Assembly: GCA_963652495.1 (NCBI GenBank)
Contig: CAVJTU010000004.1
Span: 6,825-70,824, forward strand
Reading direction: 5' to 3'
Length of the DNA: 64,000 bases
DNA from: Anthropogastromicrobium sp963652495
GTDB lineage: Bacteria > Bacillota > Clostridia > Lachnospirales > Lachnospiraceae
Each line of letters begins with the position of its first letter. The first letter of the stretch is position 1. The notes beneath the pieces are model-generated. The model did no database searches, had not been told where the DNA came from, and was given only the letters and a program-made list of their open reading frames with translations. Of the stretch, positions 42,657 through 50,362 are shown piece by piece. The translations under genes were made by a program, and so were the position numbers.

Positions 42657-44444
42657 TTACTCAACATCCTGCAATGCTGCGAAGTTTTCTTCACCGGTGC
42701 GAACCTTAACAACGCGGTCTACGTTGTATACGAAGATCTTGCCATCGCCGATGTGACCGGTGTAAAGCGTCTTCTTGGCAGCTGCGATTACAGTGTCAAC
42801 AGGAATGCTGCTGACAACAACCTCAAGCTTAACCTTTGGAAGGAGAGTAGCATCAAGCTCAACACCACGGTACTTCTCACCGGCACCCTTCTGGATTCCG
42901 CAGCCCATAACCTGAGTAACGGTCATTCCTGTTACACCGATGTCGTTCATAGCCTTTCTCAGCTTATCATAGCGTGAAAGCTTCGCAATGATGACAACCT
43001 TATAGATGCCGCTTGGTGAAACATCAGGAGCCTTAACAACCTTGACAGCAGCTGCCTTCTGTGCAGCGGAAGCGTGATCATAATCTTCAACACCCAGATT
43101 TGTGTTTGCATTCTGCTCCATAGTCATTGTGTTGTCGATATCCATGATAGAGAATCCCGCATAAGCAGACGGAAGACCATGCTCAGTTGCATCAAGACCG
43201 ATGATTTCTTCTTCCTCGGAAACACGAAGACCGAATATCTTCTTTATAATAAGGAAAGCAATTGTAATTGTGATAGCGGTAAAGCCTGCTGTACAAAGCA
43301 TACCAAGAAGCTGAAGACCAAGCTGTGTAAAGCCGCCGCCATAGAAAAGACCTTCACCTAAGATCTGGTTTGCGCCAAAAGTAACACCATCTCCGGCACC
43401 TCTTGCAAAAGCAGGAGCGCTCTTTGTTGCGAAAAGACCAACTGCAATTGTACCCCAGATACCATTCATCATATGTACGGCAACAGCACCAACAGGATCG
43501 TCTACGCGAAGCTTATAATCACAGAACCATACACCAAATACAACGAGTACACCGGAAACAGCTCCGACTACAATAGCACCGAATGCATCGAAGACATCAC
43601 AGCCTGCGGTTACGGCAACAAGACCGGCAAGAGAAGCATTCAAACACATGGAAACATCCGGTTTTCCGTACTTGACCCATGTGAAGATCATGCAGACAAC
43701 AGTTGCAATAGAAGGTGCGATAGTAGTAGTTACGAAAATAGAACCAAGCTCATCAACAGTAGTAGCTGCGGCACCGTTGAAACCGTACCAGCCTAACCAC
43801 AGAATGAAAACACCGAGACAGCCGATCGGAAGGTTATGACCAGGAAATGCGTTGACCTTTGTGATCTTACCGCTGCTGTCCTTTACGAATTTTCCAATAC
43901 GAGGGCCAACCATAGCGGCACCGATGAGAGCACAGATACCGCCGACCATGTGGATACAGTTAGAACCGGCGAAATCATGGAAACCAAGCTGTGCTAACCA
44001 ACCGCCGCCCCATGTCCAGTGGGCTTCGATCGGGTAGATTACTGCGGAGATGATAGCAGAATATACACAGTAGGAAAGAAATCTTGTTCTCTCAGCCATG
44101 GAACCGGATACGATTGTAGCGGTAGTGGCACAGAATACAAGGTTGAATACGAAGTTAGACCAGTCGAAGTTCGCATAATCGGTGAAGATATCAAATCCCG
44201 GTTTACCAATGATGCCGACCAGATCCTCACCAAGAAACAGACCAAAACCAATCAGGATAAACATAACAGTACCGATACAGAAATCCATCAGATTCTTCAT
44301 CAGGATATTTCCTGTATTCTTTGCTCTGGTAAAGCCGGCTTCAACCATCGCAAAACCAGCCTGCATCCAGAACACGAGAGCGGCTCCGATTAAGAACCAG
44401 ACTCCAAAAACCTCACTAGAAACAGCATTTAAAACATCTTCCAT
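42657..44444 (-). CDS. Ammonium transporter fused to a PII signalling domain
   Basis: The 595-residue protein has an Amt channel (about 1-420, eleven membrane segments) with the twin-histidine pore residues in SNCIHMVGG and VAVHMMNG. It is joined through a 60-residue linker to a C-terminal GlnK/PII domain (about 485-595: IYKVVIIAKLSRYDKLRKAM, TLYTGHIGDGKIFVYNV). PII normally is a separate protein that plugs Amt when nitrogen is plentiful; here it is built in. ATG 44444 follows GAGGGGG. A promoter and attenuator-like leader precede it. Confidence 0.95.
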   Translation of the reverse strand: MEDVLNAVSSEVFGVWFLIGAALVFWMQAGFAMVEAGFTRAKNTGNILMKNLMDFCIGTVMFILIGFGLFLGEDLVGIIGKPGFDIFTDYANFDWSNFVFNLVFCATTATIVSGSMAERTRFLSYCVYSAIISAVIYPIEAHWTWGGGWLAQLGFHDFAGSNCIHMVGGICALIGAAMVGPRIGKFVKDSSGKITKVNAFPGHNLPIGCLGVFILWLGWYGFNGAAATTVDELGSIFVTTTIAPSIATVVCMIFTWVKYGKPDVSMCLNASLAGLVAVTAGCDVFDAFGAIVVGAVSGVLVVFGVWFCDYKLRVDDPVGAVAVHMMNGIWGTIAVGLFATKSAPAFARGAGDGVTFGANQILGEGLFYGGGFTQLGLQLLGMLCTAGFTAITITIAFLIIKKIFGLRVSEEEEIIGLDATEHGLPSAYAGFSIMDIDNTMTMEQNANTNLGVEDYDHASAAQKAAAVKVVKAPDVSPSGIYKVVIIAKLSRYDKLRKAMNDIGVTGMTVTQVMGCGIQKGAGEKYRGVELDATLLPKVKLEVVVSSIPVDTVIAAAKKTLYTGHIGDGKIFVYNVDRVVKVRTGEENFAALQDVE

Positions 44445-44467
44445 AAGAAAGTACCCCCTCTTTTCGC

Positions 44468-44562
44468 AAAAAAAGCCACACACACCGGGATCCATCGGCG
44501 TGCACGGCTTTGTGCGAAGATATAAGAAGGCGCTGACTTTCCAAATGGAATCTGTCAGCGCC
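44468..44562 (-). promoter_or_regulatory. Two-hairpin attenuator-like leader of the ammonium transporter gene
   Basis: Reading leftward, the transcript would begin near 44570 and form hairpin P1 (GGCGCTGAC 44562-44554 with 44537-44529). It would then form a 16-bp terminator stem (44511-44496 with 44487-44472), followed by seven U residues, just 24 nt before the start codon. A hairpin plus terminator upstream of amt is reminiscent of antitermination by ANTAR proteins, but the canonical loop bases are not clearly present. Confidence 0.65.
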
Positions 44563-44576
44563 TTTGCTTGTTCATG

Positions 44577-44605
44577 ATTATAGGAGCCGAAAGGTAATTT
44601 GTCAA
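44577..44605 (-). promoter_or_regulatory. Ammonium transporter promoter
   Basis: On the minus strand TTGACA (44605-44600), a 17-bp spacer and TATAAT (44582-44577), a perfect sigma-A promoter. Confidence 0.9.
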
Positions 44606-44838
44606 TCAAAAATTTTAGAAAAATTTAATATTGTGAAAATTGAATGGAAATAGCAATGTATTAGAAAAAACTTAATGAAAAAGTTACAAAGAAGAAACTT
44701 TGCTATAATGCTATATACACGAAGCTGGTTTCGCGGTATACTGTAATTATAAAAAGATCAAAACAGCGAACAGCATGGCGACAAAAAGGTATGCTTCGTG
44801 TGAAAGATAGAAAAAGTGAATAAAAGAAAAGGATTGAA

Positions 44839-45645
44839 GTGTGTGGAGATATGGACAAAAAAAGACAGCCAATCGGAGTATTTGATTCTGGTGCGGGCGG
44901 ATTAAGCATATTAAAGGAACTGGTACGTCTGATGCCGGAGGAGGATTTTATTTATTATGGAGACTCACTCAATGCGCCTTACGGTGTGAAACCGTTAGAA
45001 CAGGTACGCAAGCTTACGTATGCGTGTGCTGAGCATCTGTTGGATCTGGGTGTAAAGGAGATTGTGATCGCATGCAACACAGCAACGAGTGCCGCGTGCC
45101 GCATTATGCGCGGAATGTATCCGGAGCTTGCACTTGTCGGTGTGGAGCCGGCTGTAAAGCCGGCGGCTGAGCATCATCCTGGTGAGAAGGTAGCGGTGAT
45201 GGCGACACCGCTTACGCTTCGCGAGGAGAAATTCAGGCGGCTTGTACAGCACTATGAAGATCAGGCACAGATCATCCCGGTTCCGTGTCCGGATCTGGTG
45301 GAATATGTGGAGAGCGGCATTTTGGAGGGTCCCGGCCTGGAAGGGTATTTAAAGGACGTATTAGATCCATGCTTAAAGGAGGGAGTGAAGGCCGTTGTTC
45401 TTGGCTGCACGCATTTTCCGCTTGTGAAGGCCACGATCGGTAAGGTAGTCGGTGAACAGGTGCGCATTTACGATGGTGGCGAAGGTACTGCCAGACAGGC
45501 AAAGCGTCTCCTTGCGGCGAAGGATCTTTGCAGTGACAAAGAAAAAGGGCACATCCGATTCGAAAGCAGTGCGCCCGGAAAGGAAGCTTACTATGAGGCC
45601 CTGTATCGCAAGGCTGCGCATATTGACAGCAGAACGAAACTGTAA
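44839..45645 (+). CDS. murI: Glutamate racemase
   Basis: The 268-residue enzyme supplies D-glutamate for peptidoglycan. Its two catalytic cysteines are in ACNTATSAA (about 76) and LGCTHFPLV (about 190), with N-terminal IGVFDSGAGGLSIL and YYGDSLNAPYG. The GTG at 44839 lies 5 nt after AAAGGA; the alternative ATG at 44851 has a site only 2 nt away. It is monocistronic and convergent with the GDPD gene. Confidence 0.96.
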   Translation: MCGDMDKKRQPIGVFDSGAGGLSILKELVRLMPEEDFIYYGDSLNAPYGVKPLEQVRKLTYACAEHLLDLGVKEIVIACNTATSAACRIMRGMYPELALVGVEPAVKPAAEHHPGEKVAVMATPLTLREEKFRRLVQHYEDQAQIIPVPCPDLVEYVESGILEGPGLEGYLKDVLDPCLKEGVKAVVLGCTHFPLVKATIGKVVGEQVRIYDGGEGTARQAKRLLAAKDLCSDKEKGHIRFESSAPGKEAYYEALYRKAAHIDSRTKL

Positions 45646-45688
45646 ATGTGCCGCCTGCGGCTCGACAAAAGCGACGAAAGAAGCAGTT

Positions 45689-47554
45689 TTACAGTAGGAG
45701 CCGCAGCAGTTTGATAATACTGGATGAGGAGGCATCCTCACGGTAGATTACTTCACGCGCCTTGGCAGGATAGTCTGTAATAATGACATCGACCTGGGCG
45801 TTTTTCATTCGCTCAATTTCGGCGCGTGTATTGACTGTCCATGCATAGACAGCTTTGCCTTCTGCATGAGCTTTTGTTACTGTGGTGTTATTGACAAACA
45901 TCGAACGCACACAGAAAAAGTCAATCATGTCGTTCTTGTAATAGTTGCCGATTGCAGTCGTCAGGATATAGCCGAGTGTGATATCAGGGTTCAGTTCATT
46001 TACCTGACGCAGATAGGCATAGTCAGCCGATTGAATGGAGCATTGATATCCCATCTCGTATTGCTCGATCAGGCTGACAACCTTGGCTGCCAGGTCGGTG
46101 CTTGCAGAATTGCGTTTTAACTCAATTAGAAGATGTGCACGTCCTTTGACGAGGGACATGACCTCCTCAAGTGTCGGCACGTAGGTAAATTTATAATCCT
46201 TGGAAAAATAGTAGCTGACATCGTACTGTTTTAATTCATCATATGTTATGTCAGCAATGTTTATATTCTTTCCAGCGGTACGCTTCAATGAATTGTCGTG
46301 GCTGACTACTACCACGCCGTCCTTTGTTTCAAGCACATCAATCTCGACACCATCGGAGAGTGATGTAATTGCAAGATCAACTGCTTCAAGTGAATTTTCC
46401 GGTGCCTCGGAGGATAGTCCTCTGTGACTGTAAATCTGAATCGGGCTTAACGGACGCTCGGCAAGCAAAGCACCGTTATAAATACCATAGTATAAAAAAC
46501 AGAATATACCGACGATTGCAGCAGCAATACCGCATATGCGAAACATGCGCCGAAAAGGTGTATCAGGAGCATAATCCAGACGAAATTCCAGGATGATGTC
46601 GTTTCCGGAAAAACGGTAAAACAGATGTGCCATCATTGCAACATTTAAAAAGACACCAATGCAGCTGGAAAACCAGATCGTTGCAATGGAGAGCGTGTTG
46701 TTAAAGCTGAGGATCATGGCAACCTTTAAATCGGCAGGGGCAAAGAAATTGACCACAACAACGATCACAATCTGGCACAAGAGACGAAGAACAAACCAGA
46801 AGATCCCAACAGCGAGATTTAAGAGAATAATATCGCTGAGCACAGGCATAATACGCTTTTTGACAAGCAGGACGCTTGCGTGCTTGGAATTTCGGATGGA
46901 AAAGCCGCCTAAGTACCAGTAACAGATGCAGAAAAATTCACGGATTGCAAAGATCCCGATCAGAATAAGTGCAGCAATGATTGGAATGGCATAGAGCAGC
47001 TTGGAAAACAACGCTGGAAAAACAGTGTTGTACGGCGTAATATGAAAACAAATTTCATGGAAGAAGAACAAATTAACAAGTATTTGGTAAGCAAAGAGCG
47101 GAAGAGCCAGAAACAGCTGGTTTAAGCGAAAACACTTGAAGCAGCGGGCGCAGCCGTGCAAAAAGATGTCTTTCATGCGAAGTTTCTGGCGTGCCATTGA
47201 AGCCTGAAAGCCGCCGAGCAGAATACAGGCATTCAGGTAGGTAAGCATGCAGGAAACCAGAAACAGGATTAAGATCATTACGATCGCAGGAAGTGTAATC
47301 AAAAAATGCCCAATGTTGGCAGAATTTAAGAAGCGGTAGCCGTCAAGCCGCAGGGCGATATTCAAAAGAAATTGAAAAAGTGAATATTCAATCAGGGTAT
47401 AGAATACGGAGTAAAGAGTCTGGAGAGCGAGCATGCTTCTGGCGTTTAGGAAGACACCGCGCATCGCGATTTTCAGCCCGCCGATGAAGTTTTCTGTGCA
47501 ATTTTTTAAGTGGTGAAGCATTCGTCCTGCGTGTGAGTGTCTGTGCTGTGTCAT
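45689..47554 (-). CDS. Membrane-anchored glycerophosphodiester phosphodiesterase
   Basis: The 621-residue protein has an N-terminal polytopic region (about 20-345, roughly eight membrane segments, like the GDPD membrane domain family). The C-terminal catalytic domain (about 370-600) carries HRGLSSEAPENSLEA, EIDVLETKDGVVVVSHD (catalytic His and metal Glu/Asp) and LIELKRN. It hydrolyses glycerophosphodiesters from lipids or teichoic acid at the membrane. ATG 47554 (MTQHRHS) follows ACAGGACTG; an upstream ATG would start inside a repeat A remnant. Confidence 0.9.
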   Translation of the reverse strand: MTQHRHSHAGRMLHHLKNCTENFIGGLKIAMRGVFLNARSMLALQTLYSVFYTLIEYSLFQFLLNIALRLDGYRFLNSANIGHFLITLPAIVMILILFLVSCMLTYLNACILLGGFQASMARQKLRMKDIFLHGCARCFKCFRLNQLFLALPLFAYQILVNLFFFHEICFHITPYNTVFPALFSKLLYAIPIIAALILIGIFAIREFFCICYWYLGGFSIRNSKHASVLLVKKRIMPVLSDIILLNLAVGIFWFVLRLLCQIVIVVVVNFFAPADLKVAMILSFNNTLSIATIWFSSCIGVFLNVAMMAHLFYRFSGNDIILEFRLDYAPDTPFRRMFRICGIAAAIVGIFCFLYYGIYNGALLAERPLSPIQIYSHRGLSSEAPENSLEAVDLAITSLSDGVEIDVLETKDGVVVVSHDNSLKRTAGKNINIADITYDELKQYDVSYYFSKDYKFTYVPTLEEVMSLVKGRAHLLIELKRNSASTDLAAKVVSLIEQYEMGYQCSIQSADYAYLRQVNELNPDITLGYILTTAIGNYYKNDMIDFFCVRSMFVNNTTVTKAHAEGKAVYAWTVNTRAEIERMKNAQVDVIITDYPAKAREVIYREDASSSSIIKLLRLLL

Positions 47555-47622
47555 GCGTATCAGTCCTGTCTGTAAAAATCTTTGTAAACGTTTGCAAAAA
47601 AACAAATGTTGTGATGAACCGT

Positions 47623-47643
47623 CTTTTGCCCCCAACATCATAA
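47623..47643. repeat. Repeat A remnant
   Basis: CTTTTGCCCCCAACATCATA matches one arm of repeat A; the other arm is missing. Confidence 0.55.
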
Positions 47644-47715
47644 CATATTTTGTGATAAAATGCGACGCAAAATTATAAAAAATGAAAATACGACAAGGAA
47701 AAATATGACAATTCC

Positions 47716-47744
47716 TTTACAAATGGAGTGGCAGTTGCTATTAT
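47716..47744 (+). promoter_or_regulatory. Promoter of the cysteine desulfidase gene
   Basis: TTTACA (47716-47721), a 17-bp spacer and TATTAT (47739-47744), giving a leader of about 75 nt. Confidence 0.65.
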
Positions 47745-47827
47745 GAATGGTAGTGCATTGCACAAATTATGGAGAAATGGAGCGTAACTGTGAAGGTACG
47801 AAGCAGTTGCAATGGAGAAAATTTAGA

Positions 47828-49129
47828 ATGCTGACAAGAGAAGATTACAATACATATGCGCAGATTCTGCGCGAGGAACTGACTCCGGCATTTGGCTGTA
47901 CGGAGCCGATCGCACTTGCTTATTGTGCGGCAAAGGCAAGAGAGGTGCTTGGCGAGATGCCAACTGAGGTGGAGATCGAGGCGAGCGGCAATATTATTAA
48001 AAATGTAAAGAGTGTTATTGTTCCGAACACCGGCGGTATGAAAGGCATCCCGGCGGCAGCGGCAGCCGGAATTGTGGCAGGAGATCCGTCTGCCTGTCTT
48101 GAGGTAATCGCGAACGTGACAAAAGAGGAACAAAAAAAGATTGCCGAGTATCTTGAGAAAGTGCCATTTTCCGTAAGAGCCATGGAAGATGGAGATAAGC
48201 TTGATATTCGCGTAACCGTAACGGCATCCGAAAACAGCGCTGTTGTTCGTGTGTCCAAGCACCACACGAATATCGTCTACATCGCCCATAATGGCGAGTT
48301 GCTGTTAAATGAACAGGATGACTGCAAGTGTGCAGAAAGTCAGAAAACGACTAGCACAGAACAGCGCGCTGACAGAAGCCGTTTGAGCGTGGAGGGCATT
48401 GTCGAGTATGCAAAGACTGCTGATCTTGATACGGTTCGTGACATTTTAAACAGACAGATTGCGTATAATTATACGATTGCTCAGGCTGGTATCAGAGAAA
48501 ATTGGGGCGCAAATGTTGGAAGTGTGCTTCTGGATACGTATGGTGAGGATGTGCGTACAAGAGCAAGAGCATATGCTGCGGCCGGATCGGATGCCCGCAT
48601 GAGCGGATGTGAGCTGCCTGTTGTCATTAATTCCGGAAGCGGAAATCAGGGAATCACGGTATCAGTGCCGGTCATTGTCTATGCAAAAGAATATCATAAG
48701 ACGGATGAGGAATTGCTTCGGGCGCTTCTTGTTTCCAATCTGATATCCATTCATATCAAGACAGGAATCGGGCCGTTATCGGCATTTTGCGGAGCTGTCA
48801 GTGCCGGATGTGCCGCAGGCTGTGGAATTGCATTTCTTCTGGGAGGCGGCATTGACGAAGTGGCACATACACTTGTCAATTCGATTGCAATCGCGTCCGG
48901 TATTATTTGCGACGGCGCGAAGCCGTCATGTGCAGCAAAGATTGCATCCTCTGTAGATGCAGCACTGTTAGGATATGAGATGTATCGCCACGGACAGCAG
49001 TTTTATGGTGAAGACGGAATTGTAAGCAAAGGTGTCGAGAATACGATCCACAATATCTGCCGTATTGGTGCCGATGGAATGAATGAGACAGATGAAGAGA
49101 TCATCAAGATCATGACGCATTGTGACTAA
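47828..49129 (+). CDS. L-cysteine desulfidase family protein (UPF0597/CyuA-like)
   Basis: The 433-residue protein is related to the serine dehydratase alpha chain and carries conserved cysteines in PAFGCTEPIALAY and in AFCGAVSAGCAAGCG, which bind an iron-sulfur cluster. NSGSGNQGITVSVPV is a family signature. Members break cysteine to pyruvate, ammonia and sulfide. ATG 47828 follows GGAGAAAATTTAGA. The nearby Lrp gene, convergent, may regulate it (inference). Confidence 0.88.
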   Translation: MLTREDYNTYAQILREELTPAFGCTEPIALAYCAAKAREVLGEMPTEVEIEASGNIIKNVKSVIVPNTGGMKGIPAAAAAGIVAGDPSACLEVIANVTKEEQKKIAEYLEKVPFSVRAMEDGDKLDIRVTVTASENSAVVRVSKHHTNIVYIAHNGELLLNEQDDCKCAESQKTTSTEQRADRSRLSVEGIVEYAKTADLDTVRDILNRQIAYNYTIAQAGIRENWGANVGSVLLDTYGEDVRTRARAYAAAGSDARMSGCELPVVINSGSGNQGITVSVPVIVYAKEYHKTDEELLRALLVSNLISIHIKTGIGPLSAFCGAVSAGCAAGCGIAFLLGGGIDEVAHTLVNSIAIASGIICDGAKPSCAAKIASSVDAALLGYEMYRHGQQFYGEDGIVSKGVENTIHNICRIGADGMNETDEEIIKIMTHCD

Positions 49130-49187
49130 GTGATGTCGGCTTGATTCTTGTTAATCATGGCAAAAAATCGTAAAATTGAGAATGTTT

Positions 49188-49228
49188 GATATCAAAGGGG
49201 TCAAAATGCCTTTTGCCCCCAACATCTT
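49188..49228. repeat. Interspersed palindromic repeat A, copy 6 (short)
   Basis: TGATATCAAAGGGGTCAAAA then TGCCTTTTGCCCCCAACATC: the right half of copy 4, able to fold (GGGGTCAAAA with TTTTGCCCC). Confidence 0.75.
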
Positions 49229-49237
49229 TAAAAAAAC

Positions 49238-49272
49238 AAAAGAGCCAGATCAATACAGATCGGGCTCTTTTT
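49238..49272. terminator. Bidirectional terminator between desulfidase and Lrp genes
   Basis: AAAAGAGCC (49238-49246) pairs with GGCTCTTTT, with A-run and T-run flanks serving both convergent genes. Confidence 0.85.
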
Positions 49273-49285
49273 TCATTATGTTGGA

Positions 49286-49783
49286 TCATTCTTTGGAAAC
49301 CTTATCGTCATTCTTTTTTAAATGAGCAGGCGGCTGTAATGTGCCTTCCTCGGAGAGCGGAATGCCGCGATGTTCCACACATGTGGAGAAAACGATCTGT
49401 GTGCGTGTGCGTCCAAACTTCTGAATGTAATTTACAAATTGATCAAGTTCTTGTGTCGTGTGAAAATAGGCTTCGATGAGCATAGAATACTCTCCGGTGA
49501 CACAATTGCACTCAACTACGTTACTGCATGATTCGATATATGGATAGAAATCAGGCTTTTGATCGGGTTCCACTTCCAGATTGATGAAAGCTTTTACAAG
49601 ATAACCAATAGCAGTTACATTTATGGCTGCCTGATAGCCGGCAAGCACACCAGACTTTTCAAGTCGCTCAATACGGGCGCATACAGCCGGAGAGGAAAGC
49701 GAAACGCGGCTTGCGATTTCCTTTACCGGCAAACGGGCATTATGCTGCAGGATGTCAACGATGCTGCGGTCAATATGATCCAT
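49286..49783 (-). CDS. Lrp/AsnC family transcriptional regulator
   Basis: The 165-residue regulator has an N-terminal helix-turn-helix (VDILQHNARLPVKEIASRVS) and a RAM ligand-binding domain (about 65-140) that senses amino acids. The C-terminal 20 residues are a charged extension (HLKKNDDKVSKE). ATG follows AGAGAGGTTATTC. It is divergent from the opp operon, so it may control peptide uptake, or the convergent cysteine desulfidase. Confidence 0.93.
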   Translation of the reverse strand: MDHIDRSIVDILQHNARLPVKEIASRVSLSSPAVCARIERLEKSGVLAGYQAAINVTAIGYLVKAFINLEVEPDQKPDFYPYIESCSNVVECNCVTGEYSMLIEAYFHTTQELDQFVNYIQKFGRTRTQIVFSTCVEHRGIPLSEEGTLQPPAHLKKNDDKVSKE

Positions 49784-50014
49784 ATGAATAACCTCTCTTT
49801 ATCTTAAGACATGGTGCAGCAGCTCATTTGCCGGTGCATCACAGTAATCATTTCCTTAACAGTAGACTATGATAGCAGATTCTCTTTCGCTTGTAAACAG
49901 AATAAATGAAATTTTTTAAAGAAAAAATGGCAATTTCTGGGGGACAACCCTTAAAAAATAAACCGAAAAGGCATTTTTTGTGAAAAAAGTCAAGTTTTTC
50001 TTTGGAAAAATACG

Positions 50015-50052
50015 AATTACGGATTGACAATCAAGCGTAATTGGTTTATTAT
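50015..50052 (+). promoter_or_regulatory. opp operon promoter with nested palindromes
   Basis: TTGACA (50024-50029), a 17-bp spacer and TATTAT (50047-50052). Two nested palindromes cover the -35: AATTACG/CGTAATT (50015-50021/50036-50042) and GATTG/CAATC (50022-50026/50028-50032). They are a likely operator, possibly for the divergent Lrp protein. Confidence 0.75.
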
Positions 50053-50091
50053 AACGTCATGCTTAGGGCAGACAATAGAGACAAGAGGGTG

Positions 50092-50176
50092 GATGGGCAC
50101 AAAATAGAAGTATCAGGGGTGTACCATCTTTTTTTCTATCTGTTCGTCAGAGGATGTATTATGCAATATTCTGACG
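50092..50176 (+). promoter_or_regulatory. Attenuator-like leader of the opp operon
   Basis: A hairpin (50092-50100 with 50119-50128) followed by seven T (50129-50135) looks like an intrinsic terminator about 75 nt into the transcript and 230 nt before oppA. A second perfect stem (CGTCAGA 50145-50151 with 50170-50176) follows. No known riboswitch or T-box core was recognised. The rest of the 580-bp gap holds no convincing gene. Confidence 0.55.
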
Positions 50177-50362
50177 GGATGTGTCAGTGGCAAAATACTG
50201 TGATGCTTTGCAGTGGCAATGTCAGGAAGATAGGAAAAGCCGTCATCATTTTGTCAGCGATATGAGCGCTCTCCGGCAGAAGGAAAGACAGCGTATGAGG
50301 GAACGACAACGAATCCGGAGAAAAAAACGACGAATTGTCAGTAGTCAAAAGGAGGATGACGC

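Noticed and set aside
44839..44851. ATG 44851 as murI start
   Set aside because: Kept only as an alternative: the ribosome site would be 2 nt away, whereas GTG 44839 has proper spacing.
50059..50140. T-box riboswitch before oppA
   Set aside because: The conserved T-box core (GGUGGNACCGCG) is absent; only a loosely similar GGGGTGTACC occurs.
50041..50265. Short frames in the opp leader
   Set aside because: No ribosome site or recognisable product; the region is better explained as structured leader RNA.
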